A stretch of 39,857 bases of DNA from an uncultured Bacteroidota bacterium (GCA_903904855.1 CAIVEH010000165.1:1-39857); one strand, 5' to 3'; shown: positions 24,240 through 31,979, counted from the stretch's first letter. The notes: generated by a model not told the origin, from the letters alone. Made by a program: numbers and translations.

Positions 24240-24920
24240 ATGAAAAAGACGACAGGAAATAATGTCAGGCTCGGGTTATTTATATCAATAACCATAGCGC
24301 TTTTTGTTGCAGGTATTTATTTTGTTGGCGATAGGCAGCAATTATTCAGCCGCTCATTTCATATCTATGGAATATTCAAAAACATTGATGGGCTTCAGGT
24401 TGGTAATAATGTCCGGTTTTCTGGTATAAATATTGGCGTGATAGGTGGTATTCATCAGTTATCAGATACCTCTGTTAGTGTAAGATTTGTGGTCAATGAG
24501 AGTTCCCGAAAATTTATAAAAAAGAATGTGAGTGCAGTTATCGGTACAGATGGGTTAATGGGTAATAAAGTGGTTTCCCTGATACCGGGATCAGCAGGCC
24601 AGCCTGAGATAAGTAATAATGATATTATTGCCACTATCAGACCGGTAAGTATGGATGAAATAATGTGCAAAATTAAAATTACAGCTGATAATGCTGCCAG
24701 TATTTCTACCGACATGGCAGCAATAATGGATAATATAACTGAAGGCAGAGGCACCATTGGCAAGTTATTAATGGATACTTCTTTTGCAAATAATATTGAT
24801 AAAACTATAGTGAACCTGAAACAAGGTACTGGTGGATTTAAAAGAAACATGGATGCCGCCAGTCATAACTTTTTATTGAAAGGATTCTTCAGGAAGAAAA
24901 AAGATAAGGCTAAGCAATAG
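24240..24920 (+). CDS. mlaD: MCE-domain periplasmic lipid-binding protein (MlaD type)
   Basis: 226 residues. One N-terminal membrane anchor (about 11-29) is followed by an MCE domain (about 38-115; YGIFKNIDGLQVGNNVRFSG, VIGTDGLMGNKVVSLIPGS). The C-terminal part is helical and ends in a basic cluster (FRKKKDKAKQ). It probably forms the hexameric ring that passes lipids across the periplasm for the MlaE-MlaF complex. It starts 12 bases after mlaF, and a hairpin at 24963 ends the operon. Confidence 0.94.
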   Translation: MKKTTGNNVRLGLFISITIALFVAGIYFVGDRQQLFSRSFHIYGIFKNIDGLQVGNNVRFSGINIGVIGGIHQLSDTSVSVRFVVNESSRKFIKKNVSAVIGTDGLMGNKVVSLIPGSAGQPEISNNDIIATIRPVSMDEIMCKIKITADNAASISTDMAAIMDNITEGRGTIGKLLMDTSFANNIDKTIVNLKQGTGGFKRNMDAASHNFLLKGFFRKKKDKAKQ

Positions 24921-24962
24921 TTGCTATTGTCTTGAAGGAATGAACTGCTGTGTGTATTGTAT

Positions 24963-24999
24963 GCTCTGGATAATCAAGTTATCCGGGGCATTGTTCTTT
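24963..24999 (+). terminator. terminator after the Mla operon
   Basis: An 11-bp stem with two G-T wobbles (24963-24973 with 24979-24989) around TCAAG, followed by a T-rich stretch. Confidence 0.75.
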
Positions 25000-25044
25000 A
25001 TATTATATCTGAAAGGTAATTTGAAGTATCATCAGTGCAGGCAA

Positions 25045-25071
25045 TAAAAAAGAGCGCTCTTTCAAGCGCTC
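25045..25071 (-). terminator. terminator of the minus-strand YXWGXW-like gene
   Basis: Read on the minus strand: GAGCGCT, a TGAAAG loop, AGCGCTC, then six T residues. It ends transcription 30 bases after the stop at 25103 and faces the Mla terminator. Confidence 0.9.
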
Positions 25072-25102
25072 CCATTATTAAAACCAACCACGATTTTTCT
25101 GA

Positions 25103-25453
25103 TTAATGACGATGATCACCCTGTTCACGATGGTCTCCTCCTCTTTTGCCCTTGCCTTCATGCCAGCCACCTGCCTGCCAGGTATGGCCTCTTCTTGAAT
25201 GGTTCCAGTGTCCTGCCTGATATTGATAGCCTTCACGTGGCGGCTCGGCCCAATGGCCGCCTACATGCTCATAATGTCCGTTATTTTCATGCCAGTCTTC
25301 ACCTATCCATATATGCCTTGGGCTTGGCGGTGCAGTGCGTACAATGATGGGCGCTATTGGCCGCACATGTACATAAATCTGTGCAGAAGCCGAATATATC
25401 CCGGATGTCAGGGCTATGGCTAAAGCAAGGAATGATTTTTGTGTCTTGTTCAT
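25103..25453 (-). CDS. secreted Trp/His-rich YXWGXW-like repeat protein
   Basis: 116 residues. Signal peptide about 1-25 (FLALAIALTSGIYSASAQ). The mature part has repeated aromatic-Gly-His patterns (YEHVGGHWAEPPREGYQYQ, AGHWNHSRRGHTWQAGGWHE) like the YXWGXW repeat family, then a His/Gly/Arg/Asp tail (GGDHREQGDHRH). Function unknown; the tail may bind metal. A strong Shine-Dalgarno site (AAGGAG) lies before the ATG, unusual in this window. It is driven by the minus-strand regulon promoter I. The tail resembles that of the small lipoprotein at 15771. Confidence 0.85.
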   Translation of the reverse strand: MNKTQKSFLALAIALTSGIYSASAQIYVHVRPIAPIIVRTAPPSPRHIWIGEDWHENNGHYEHVGGHWAEPPREGYQYQAGHWNHSRRGHTWQAGGWHEGKGKRGGDHREQGDHRH

Positions 25454-25493
25454 TATAACTCCTTTTTAATTTGCCGCAACCGGCGGTACAGTT

Positions 25494-25575
25494 GTGAATA
25501 AAATTCACAGCACAAAATTGAGACGGAATGAAAAATGTATTGTTACAGTATTCGGGATAAGATTTACAAAATTTA
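25494..25575 (-). promoter_or_regulatory. regulon promoter I (minus strand) with start-site dyad
   Basis: On the minus strand TTGTAAA (plus coordinates 25563-25569) and CTGTAAC (25542-25548) are 21 bp apart. CAATTTTG (25513-25520) is the -7-like box, 26 bases after the second TGTAA. GTGAA-N5-TTCAC (25494-25508) lies 4 bases after the TTTG, as in promoter G. It is divergent from promoter E, about 45 bases away. Confidence 0.68.
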
Positions 25576-25613
25576 CAGATGGAGTATTCTTCGCAGATTA
25601 TTTTCAGAATGCA

Positions 25614-25696
25614 GTAATAATGTAAGTTTCTTCAAGAGTTGTGTAAATAATTTAATAGCAACTGAATCCACCTTTGCATTGTGATAATTCATTCAC
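25614..25696 (+). promoter_or_regulatory. regulon promoter E with start-site dyad
   Basis: ATGTAAG (ATGTAA at 25620) and GTT-GTGTAAA (GTGTAA at 25641) are 21 bp apart. CACCTTTG (25669-25676) is the -7 box, 26 bases after the second TGTAA. GTGAT-N6-TTCAC (25681-25696) is at the predicted transcript start. Confidence 0.74.
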
Positions 25697-25712
25697 AAAT
25701 TAATCAGTAATT

Positions 25713-26147
25713 ATGTCTATACATCATCAAAAGCACCACAAAGAAGGAGAAGGAGTAAAAATGATTGGTACTCCTGCCGAATTGATAGAACTAATGATAC
25801 CCGGCGACAATGAAAGAGACTGGGCCATCGACCAGATTGACAACGAAGGGCCAAAGCATAAGCAGATATTCAGTGCTTTATTGCTCAACCGACTTTTCAG
25901 GATGATAAAAACAATTGAGAAAAGTTCTGGTAAACAATTTGAATTGCAGGGTGGCTATGAGTTGTTTAAAGAAGAAGATAAAAATGCTACTGCTATGCCG
26001 ATAGCTGTTCCAATAAATATTGGGACTGATCTGGATAAGAAACTGATTGCTGATGCTATTGCCCATGCTCCTGAACATGAAATATTGGTTTATGCAGCTA
26101 GCATACAGGCTATTGAATGGGTAATAGTTGCTACTGAATCTAAATAG
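25713..26147 (+). CDS. soluble hypothetical protein
   Basis: 144 residues, no signal peptide or membrane span. The N-terminus is His/Lys-rich (SIHHQKHHKEGEGVKMIG), followed by helices (PAELIELMIPGDNERDWAID, IFSALLLNRLFRMIKTIE) and an IAVPINIGTDLDKKLIADAIAHAP stretch (read in two parts: IAVPINIGTDLDKK, LIADAIAHAPEHE). I do not recognise a family. Its start is 37 bases after promoter E's -7 box, and an alcohol dehydrogenase gene follows after 85 bases, probably on the same transcript. Confidence 0.75.
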   Translation: MSIHHQKHHKEGEGVKMIGTPAELIELMIPGDNERDWAIDQIDNEGPKHKQIFSALLLNRLFRMIKTIEKSSGKQFELQGGYELFKEEDKNATAMPIAVPINIGTDLDKKLIADAIAHAPEHEILVYAASIQAIEWVIVATESK

Positions 26148-26232
26148 AATCTGATCAGCAATAGTAAATCTCGTTTCCAGGTTATTCAATTTTAAAAGTT
26201 AACAACATTTAATCCAGATAATAGATACAAAA

Positions 26233-27270
26233 ATGAAAGCATTGGTATATCATGGCCCTGGCACTAAAAGCTGGGAAGAAAAAGAAAAGCCGGTTATTCT
26301 TAAACCAACAGATGCGATTGTAAAAATATTGATGACTACAATTTGCGGAACCGATCTTCATATCATGAAGGGCGATCTTCCGGATGTGAAAGATGGAACA
26401 ACAATTGGTCATGAAGGTGTTGGTATTATTGTTGAAACGGGTAATTCTGTTACCCGTTTCAAAGAAGGTGATCACGTAATAATTTCCTGTATTACAAGTT
26501 GTGGCAAATGTGAATATTGCCGGAAGTCCATGTATTCGCACTGCACCGATGGTGGCTGGATATTAGGTAATCTGATAGATGGCACCCAGGCCGAGTATGT
26601 AAGGATACCCCATGCAGATAACAGTCTTTATCCGATTTCATCAGAGGCGGATGAAGAAGCCCTGGTAATGCTGAGTGATATTTTGCCTACAGGTTTTGAA
26701 TGTGGTGTCTTGAATGGACAGGTGAAGCCTGGCGATACTGTAGCTATAGTTGGCGCAGGCCCTATTGGCATGGCTGTATTGCTGACTGCACAGTTTTATA
26801 CACCTGCTGAAATCATTGTTATAGATATGGATGAGAACAGGCTCAATGTGGCAAAAACATTTGGAGCAACTCATACCATCAACAGTGCTTTGGTAAATGC
26901 AAAGGATAAAATCATGGAGCTTACGGATAACAGAGGTGTGGATGTTGCTATTGAAGCTGTAGGTATTTCAGCAACGTTCGAGCTATGTGAAGAGATTATT
27001 GCTGCTGGCGGACATATAGCAAATATAGGAGTACATGGTAAGAGCGTTACCCTCCATATGAAATCCCTATGGTCGAAGAATATAACAATCACCACCCGCC
27101 TGGTAGATACTGTTACTACGCCAATGTTGCTTAAAACAGTTCTATCGAAAAAAATTGAACCCAAGAAACTGATCACCCATCGTTTTAAATTAGATCAGAT
27201 TATGGAGGCCTATGAGGTATTTGGCAATGCTGCCCAGGAAAAAGCACTCAAAGTGATTCTGACTTGCTAA
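26233..27270 (+). CDS. zinc-dependent NAD(P) alcohol dehydrogenase, MDR family
   Basis: 345 residues, full length. Catalytic zinc residues are Cys38 (TTICGTDLH) and His60-Glu61 (IGHEGVG). The structural zinc site is Cys90, Cys93, Cys96 and Cys104 (CxxCxxCx7C). The Rossmann glycine motif is VAIVGAGPIGMAVL. It oxidises an alcohol or reduces an aldehyde with NAD(P); the substrate cannot be told, though SCGKCEYCRKSMYSHC and the following GGWILGNLIDGTQAEYVR fit the medium-chain group near threonine/formaldehyde-type dehydrogenases. It lies after the unknown gene at 25713, in the group led by promoter E, which suggests use under stress. Confidence 0.94.
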   Translation: MKALVYHGPGTKSWEEKEKPVILKPTDAIVKILMTTICGTDLHIMKGDLPDVKDGTTIGHEGVGIIVETGNSVTRFKEGDHVIISCITSCGKCEYCRKSMYSHCTDGGWILGNLIDGTQAEYVRIPHADNSLYPISSEADEEALVMLSDILPTGFECGVLNGQVKPGDTVAIVGAGPIGMAVLLTAQFYTPAEIIVIDMDENRLNVAKTFGATHTINSALVNAKDKIMELTDNRGVDVAIEAVGISATFELCEEIIAAGGHIANIGVHGKSVTLHMKSLWSKNITITTRLVDTVTTPMLLKTVLSKKIEPKKLITHRFKLDQIMEAYEVFGNAAQEKALKVILTC

Positions 27271-27573
27271 CTGGGTTTGACTTTATCATTTAAGGTTTGA
27301 ATTGTGCTATTGTTTTGCACCTTTTATTCATTTGCCTGGTAATACATCTCTTTGCACGAAGTATCTATTTTGAAACAGGCTTATACCTTGTTTATGATCT
27401 TTAATGGTTGCATTGTTCATTGATGGGTATGAATTATGTAAGTTTTTTTAATGGTTGTGTAAGCATTCTATTTTATCTATTGGTAACCTTTGCACGGATT
27501 ATTAAAACGGAAAATAAGACCTGAATTTCTTCACTCTAATTCATTGTTTAATATTAAATAAAACATACGCAAT
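27271..27573 (+). promoter_or_regulatory. regulon promoter F in a 303-base intergenic region
   Basis: TGAATT-ATGTAAG (ATGTAA at 27436) and GTT-GTGTAAG (GTGTAA at 27457) are 21 bp apart. AACCTTTG (27485-27492) is the -7-like box, 26 bases after the second TGTAA. It drives the haem-protein operon; the start codon is 82 bases on, longer than usual. No start-site dyad. The rest of the gap shows no gene; a weak GTGC/GCAC hairpin with a T-rich tail near 27306 might end the dehydrogenase transcript. Confidence 0.74.
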
Positions 27574-28827
27574 ATGAAGAATAAAAAAGTATTGATTGCA
27601 ATCGGGATGATCCTGTTTCCCGCGGTTTTCCTGACTTTCTGTACTAAAACCAACCGGACATTAAATATGTCCACAGGCGCAACGCCTAGTATTCTTACTT
27701 CAACAAAAGGCACTGTTGTTGTTAACCCGGTAGGTGGTACTGCTTGGGATGGAACAATTGCCTCAATATGGCAAGGTGCAACTAAACTTACAACCCATGC
27801 AGTTGTCCCGGATCTTGGAAACGGCACATTCGGAGGTTTCATTGGTAATGCTACCGATATTACTATTCGCTCACTATATGACGGTAGTAACATTTACTTC
27901 CTTGTTGAATGGAATGCCGACCAGAAAAACCTGGCTTCATCTCCTTGGTATTACAATGCAGTCAAAAGACTATGGGCTCAGGAAGCAGGTACACCTGTGA
28001 AAAATGCAGATAGCACAACATTCCGTCCTGCCTTTATTCAAGACCAGTTTGTGATGATCTTCAATATTGCTAATTCCTGTCCAACCTTTACCAGTCTCTC
28101 ATGTTATGCAACTTGCCATGCTAACTCCTCCTTTGGCGGGGCAACCAATCCCACAGGCGGCGCTATGAGAACCAATGGTCCATCTGAGTTTTTAGATTGC
28201 TGGAGGGCGCGTATGTTGCAGGTTGTAAACGCAAATCAGGCTAATGATGCTTTTCTGGATTGGGGAGGTGGTACACTGAATCAAAACGAAGTTCATAATG
28301 ATCTACAGGCGTCAACATCTGATGGTGGGTTTAGCAATAAGCAGACATTGACAATTACCGGAACATCGGTAAAAGAGGTAGTGCCAGCCTGGGTATATCC
28401 ATCAGGAAATTACTCTGGTGGTGCAATGTTACAAAGTGATACCATGTCCGGTGGTAAAGCAGTTAAAGTTAAATCAGTAGATTCAAATGGCGTACTCACT
28501 TTATCGGATTTAAGCACCATTGACCCGAGAACCGCCGCATCAGGCAATAGCTATCAGCAGATCGGCAGTGGTGACGGAGCTAAATGCATTCCCGGTAGCT
28601 TTGTTTCACCTTATACCGGAAGCAGGGGCGATGTTACGGCCAATGCATTCTGGACTGGCACAGGCTGGAGATTGCTTTTAATGCGTGCATTGAAAACTTC
28701 AGATTTAGTTAACGACGTGGATTTCTCAACGTTAGTTGATCAGCCATTTGGTATCGGTGTAATGTTTAATGGTGCTGATAATGAACATGCCATAGTTAAT
28801 GGACTGACACTGCATTTCAATAAATAA
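27574..28827 (+). CDS. ethylbenzene-dehydrogenase-like (EB_dh) haem-binding protein
   Basis: 417 residues. The N-terminus has a signal with possible lipobox (FLTFC, Cys23). The middle and C-terminus have the EB_dh pattern: SIWQGATKL, ITIRSLYDGSNIYFLVEW, DQFVMIFNIANSC, then CIPGSFVSPYTGSRGDVTA and AFWTGTGWRLLLMRAL. These are b-type haem-binding domains found in DMSO-reductase-type gamma subunits and in multihaem proteins. A CxxxCH motif (Cys177, Cys181, His182: CYATCH) could be a non-standard c-haem site. It is the first of four genes with haem-type motifs and a barrel, so an extracytoplasmic electron-transfer role is likely; donor and acceptor are unknown. Confidence 0.82.
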   Translation: MKNKKVLIAIGMILFPAVFLTFCTKTNRTLNMSTGATPSILTSTKGTVVVNPVGGTAWDGTIASIWQGATKLTTHAVVPDLGNGTFGGFIGNATDITIRSLYDGSNIYFLVEWNADQKNLASSPWYYNAVKRLWAQEAGTPVKNADSTTFRPAFIQDQFVMIFNIANSCPTFTSLSCYATCHANSSFGGATNPTGGAMRTNGPSEFLDCWRARMLQVVNANQANDAFLDWGGGTLNQNEVHNDLQASTSDGGFSNKQTLTITGTSVKEVVPAWVYPSGNYSGGAMLQSDTMSGGKAVKVKSVDSNGVLTLSDLSTIDPRTAASGNSYQQIGSGDGAKCIPGSFVSPYTGSRGDVTANAFWTGTGWRLLLMRALKTSDLVNDVDFSTLVDQPFGIGVMFNGADNEHAIVNGLTLHFNK

Positions 28828-28854
28828 TTTTCAGTTACTAAATATTGTTTTCTT

Positions 28855-29250
28855 ATGAAAAAAATAGCAGTCATTTTCCTGACGTGTATCATGGTTTTGT
28901 TTATTACTCCAGGTTGTTACAAGGTTGCAACAGTAACCGTAGACAATTCCCCCGCTATTACTAAAACTGTAAGTCTGAAAAGCGACCTTGTACCTGTATT
29001 TTCCAAAAGCTGTGTATTGTCAGGATGCCATACAACCGGGGGGCAGGCACCGGATTTATCTTCTGACAATGTTTTTAATTCTCTGACCTCGGGCAACTTT
29101 ATTAATAAAACAACGCCTCCAGGTAGTAGGCTTTACTTATGGCTAACCGGTAAGGAAGCAATAGCAATGCCAATCGGAGCTCCAAATAATCCATCAAACA
29201 TTAATGCACTGGTGCTTGCATGGATATCTCAGGGTGCAAAAAACAACTAA
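28855..29250 (+). CDS. cytochrome-c-like lipoprotein with CX4CH motif
   Basis: 131 residues. The signal with lipobox ITPGC puts Cys21 at the lipid site. The c-haem-like motif is Cys53-VLSG-Cys58-His59 (CX4CH), a spacing known for some haem sites. The rest (TTGGQAPDLSSDNVFN, IAMPIGAPNNPSNINALVLA, WISQGA) resembles small Bacteroidota cytochrome-c domains and contains a candidate Met ligand in AIAMPIG. It starts 27 bases after the EB_dh gene. Probably an outer- or inner-membrane-attached electron carrier. Confidence 0.8.
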   Translation: MKKIAVIFLTCIMVLFITPGCYKVATVTVDNSPAITKTVSLKSDLVPVFSKSCVLSGCHTTGGQAPDLSSDNVFNSLTSGNFINKTTPPGSRLYLWLTGKEAIAMPIGAPNNPSNINALVLAWISQGAKNN

Positions 29251-29260
29251 ATTTTTTAAA

Positions 29261-30181
29261 ATGAAACACACCCAATTATATAGCAGAACATTTTTCTTTT
29301 TCTGGTCAGGTTTATTTGTTTTTCTTCTACTGGTCAGTGGCATGGCTATTGCTCAGACTGAAGGAGTAGATTCATTGACCAATACTCCAGTAAGAAAATA
29401 CCAACAGGTTAAAAATACTTTTGAGAGTAATCTAATTATTGATGATCAGTCGGTAATGGTTCCCTCAAAAAATACGCTTGAATTTGATATTCTGCATCGC
29501 TTTGGGATAATAAATAACGGCTATTCCAATTTCTACGGTTTGTTTGCTCCTCCTGTAATAAGGTTGGGGTTTGAGTATGTCCCAATTAACAATCTGCAGA
29601 TAGGTTTTGGACTATGCAGTAACAATATGGATCTGGACCTGAATGGAAAGTATGCCATTGTTAAACAATCCAGGGGTGCAATTCCGGTTAGTGTAACTTA
29701 CTATGGTAATATCGTTATAGATACACGCTCATCATCTGATTTTGTAGAGCGCGGAGACAGGTTATCTTACTTCAATCAGTTAATGGTAGCCCGTAAGATT
29801 AATTCAAAATTGTCAGTACAGACAGCGCTAAGTCTATCTCATTTTAATAATGTACCAGGATATACAGATGCAGAGGGTGTTATCAGAAATACGGTAATGA
29901 ATGACCAGTTTACCTGGTCTTTGATGGGGAGGTATAAACTGACTGAAAAAATGGCCATTCTTGTGGATTATGATCAACCATTGACTCAGAATCCGACAAA
30001 CAATCCTCATCCCAATGTAGCCTTCGGATTAGAAATTACTACCAGTTCCCATTGTTTCCAGATCATCGCTGGAAATGGCCAATATATTCTGCCTCAGCTC
30101 AATGCAATGAATAATCAGAATGATTTTTCAAAAGGCCAGTACTTGCTGGGTTTCAACATGACCAAGTTGTGGAATTTTTAA
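29261..30181 (+). CDS. DUF5777-family outer-membrane beta-barrel protein
   Basis: 306 residues from the ATG at 29261, chosen because it leads directly into a signal peptide (about 10-30; WSGLFVFLLLVSGMAIAQ); the open frame continues upstream into the preceding gene. Barrel strands alternate throughout: KNTLEFDILHRFGIINNGYS, FGLFAPPVIRLGFEYVPIN-like stretches, and the terminal YLLGFNMTKLWNF. DUF5777 barrels in Bacteroidota are often encoded beside cytochrome-type lipoproteins, as here. It starts 10 bases after the CX4CH lipoprotein. It could form the outer-membrane part of an electron conduit, but it may equally be a porin. Confidence 0.88.
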   Translation: MKHTQLYSRTFFFFWSGLFVFLLLVSGMAIAQTEGVDSLTNTPVRKYQQVKNTFESNLIIDDQSVMVPSKNTLEFDILHRFGIINNGYSNFYGLFAPPVIRLGFEYVPINNLQIGFGLCSNNMDLDLNGKYAIVKQSRGAIPVSVTYYGNIVIDTRSSSDFVERGDRLSYFNQLMVARKINSKLSVQTALSLSHFNNVPGYTDAEGVIRNTVMNDQFTWSLMGRYKLTEKMAILVDYDQPLTQNPTNNPHPNVAFGLEITTSSHCFQIIAGNGQYILPQLNAMNNQNDFSKGQYLLGFNMTKLWNF

Positions 30182-30221
30182 AATGTTTCTAGTATTTTTT
30201 GTTAACCTGAAATTTTAAACA

Positions 30222-30626
30222 ATGAAAAAAATAATTTTCTTAAGCGTCTGCGCTGGTTGTGCCATCATTTGCTTCTCCTTTATACCAGATGGCAAAAAGA
30301 CATGGAATGCCCCACCATCTTCAGCATCTAAAACTAATCCGCAAAAAACAATATCCACCGAATCAATCAGTGATGGAAAAGCCTTGTATGCAAAACACTG
30401 CCAGTCATGCCACGGAAAATCTGGTAAAGGTGATGGTACAAAGGCATTTGAACTTAAAACAGAGCCTGGCGATTTTTCAAAATCCATATTTCAGTCACAG
30501 TCGGATGGTGCAATTTTCTATAAAATTTCAGAAGGCAGGGATGATATGCCCAGCTTCAGGAAAAAAATTGCAGATGCCAATGATATCTGGAACATAGTTA
30601 ATTATGTGCGAACATTAAAAAAGTAA
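30222..30626 (+). CDS. class I cytochrome c, exported
   Basis: 134 residues. N-terminal signal or anchor (about 3-21). Haem motif Cys60-QS-Cys63-His64 with the family context KHCQSCHGKSGKGDG; axial Met109 in GRDDMPSF; and the closing IWNIVNYVRTLKK helix. It is a periplasmic or membrane-anchored single-haem electron carrier. It is the last gene of the haem operon, 40 bases after the barrel gene. Confidence 0.95.
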   Translation: MKKIIFLSVCAGCAIICFSFIPDGKKTWNAPPSSASKTNPQKTISTESISDGKALYAKHCQSCHGKSGKGDGTKAFELKTEPGDFSKSIFQSQSDGAIFYKISEGRDDMPSFRKKIADANDIWNIVNYVRTLKK

Positions 30627-30664
30627 ACCAGTGGTATTTTTGGTTTGTGAGTGTAGTAAATTCC

Positions 30665-30720
30665 GGGGAGATTTTTGTATGCTCCCCATTCTCCTTGCCT
30701 GGAATTACTGATATTATCAG
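30665..30720. promoter_or_regulatory. hairpin and palindrome after the cytochrome operon
   Basis: GGGGAG / CTCCCC (30665-30670 with 30682-30687) forms a 6-bp GC stem without a clean T-run, perhaps a weak terminator. CTGATA-T-TATCAG (30708-30720) is a perfect palindrome 65 bases upstream of the next gene, perhaps an operator. Confidence 0.4.
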
Positions 30721-30785
30721 TATAAAGTCTGAAGGCAGAAATTCTCTCCTAATAGATAAATCTCATTGAGTACAAAAAATGTTTT

Positions 30786-30998
30786 ATGCAGATACAAACA
30801 GACAGGTTGCCACGGAAGAAATATGTTGTTTGGTTAGCAATATTATCCATATTAACTATGATCGGAGTGGCACTTAGATTCGGGAAAATTAAAGCCCCTA
30901 AAATGGTGAAATTGCTTACACGTGATGGAAAACTGGTGGAAATTAATGCTAAACTTTTAGCTGCATATCGTAAAAAGTTTCAGATAAAGAGTTGTTGA
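30786..30998 (+). CDS. small single-span membrane protein
   Basis: 70 residues. A basic N-terminus, one hydrophobic span (about 14-30; VVWLAILSILTMIGVALRF), then a Lys-rich soluble tail (KMVKLLTRDGKLVEINAKLL). Function unknown. It is isolated from its neighbours by 159 and 78 bases. Confidence 0.6.
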   Translation: MQIQTDRLPRKKYVVWLAILSILTMIGVALRFGKIKAPKMVKLLTRDGKLVEINAKLLAAYRKKFQIKSC

Positions 30999-31076
30999 AT
31001 TGGGTTAACAATACGTAGTTGTTCACAAGATTATTTAACTGCGTCTGGAAAATGTAACATTTTAACTAAGAAAATT

Positions 31077-31514
31077 ATGATAAAGGAATTCAAAAAACTC
31101 ACAAATCCGGAGGTTGCTTTGTTAATGAAAGCACCGGCTCTTGTTTCTGTGCTGGCTGCAAGTATCAATAATACGATGAACAACGTAGATAAAGCTGATG
31201 CTATAAAACTGGCTCATCTTAAAAGCTTTACTTCCGATCCGGTTTTGGCAGATTACTATAAAGAAGTAGAAATAAATTTTAAAGAAAATTTTGAGCAGGC
31301 AGAAAATTTATTTACGCCATTTGATGATGCTAAGAGAGCGCTGCTGAAAAATGAAATCCAAACTATTAATCTGGTTATCTGTAAGCTGGATAGGGAATTT
31401 GCAATCCCGTTTCAATTAAGTCTTTCCAGGTATGCCGAACATGTAAGGAAAGCAGAGAAGTCCGTTCTTACTGACTTTATTTTCCCTTTTATTTTGCCCG
31501 GTCTCACAGATTGA
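31077..31514 (+). CDS. soluble helical hypothetical protein
   Basis: 145 residues, all helical by eye (NPEVALLMKAPALVSVLAAS, KADAIKLAHLKSFTSDPVLA, DYYKEVEINFKENFEQAENL). The pattern is somewhat like TerB-type helical bundles, but no metal-binding residues typical of TerB are seen, so I do not assign it. No signal peptide. It ends just before the promoter G region. Confidence 0.65.
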   Translation: MIKEFKKLTNPEVALLMKAPALVSVLAASINNTMNNVDKADAIKLAHLKSFTSDPVLADYYKEVEINFKENFEQAENLFTPFDDAKRALLKNEIQTINLVICKLDREFAIPFQLSLSRYAEHVRKAEKSVLTDFIFPFILPGLTD

Positions 31515-31563
31515 AGAGTTATGACTTAGCAGCACTTGGTCTAATTCTTAAGGATCTCACCTA

Positions 31564-31646
31564 TGAATGTTGTAATTTATAGTCATAGTTCTGTAACAGT
31601 TTAAAGTGCATATCATCTCACCTTTGCCTAGTGAAAATTTCTTCAC
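31564..31646 (+). promoter_or_regulatory. regulon promoter G with start-site dyad
   Basis: TGAATG-TTGTAAT (TTGTAA at 31570) and GTT-CTGTAAC (CTGTAAC at 31591) are 21 bp apart. CACCTTTG (31619-31626) is the -7 box, 26 bases after the second TGTAA. GTGAA-N6-TTCAC (31631-31646) is a perfect dyad at the predicted transcript start. It precedes the small membrane protein and CsbD genes. Confidence 0.76.
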
Positions 31647-31661
31647 ATAAAATTTACTGAA

Positions 31662-31979
31662 ATGAAAAAAATAATTGTATTTATCATGATTGCCAGTCTT
31701 TCTCTGACATCTTTGCCAAAGCTATCAATGGCCGTTACGCCTGCTCACACCACAGCCGCTAGTGCTTTGGCTGAAGCGCCTGCCAGCGTTAATATTTTAA
31801 CCTCCAGGCTGGATGAAATAAAGAATACAGACAAATCAAATCTTACTTCTTCTGAAAAAAGAGGTTTAAGAAAAGAAGTTCGCTCCATCAGGCAGCAACT
31901 CCGTGAAATCGGCGGGGGTGTTTATATATCTGTTGGCGCAATTATACTTATCGTCATACTGCTGATTTTATTTCTTTAA
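31662..31979 (+). CDS. small protein with signal peptide and C-terminal membrane span
   Basis: 105 residues. Signal peptide about 1-24, an Ala-rich linker, a basic helical middle (LTSSEKRGLRKEVRSIRQQL) and a C-terminal hydrophobic span (about 85-105; ISVGAIILIVILLILFL). Function unknown; small proteins of this shape recur in Bacteroidota near CsbD and other stress genes. It starts 36 bases after promoter G's -7 box. Confidence 0.75.
   Translation: MKKIIVFIMIASLSLTSLPKLSMAVTPAHTTAASALAEAPASVNILTSRLDEIKNTDKSNLTSSEKRGLRKEVRSIRQQLREIGGGVYISVGAIILIVILLILFL

Noticed and set aside
31053-31059. ATGTAAC upstream of the gene at 31077
   Set aside because: Matches one half-site, but no partner lies 21 bp upstream and no TTTG box follows at the fixed distance; it is too near the start codon.
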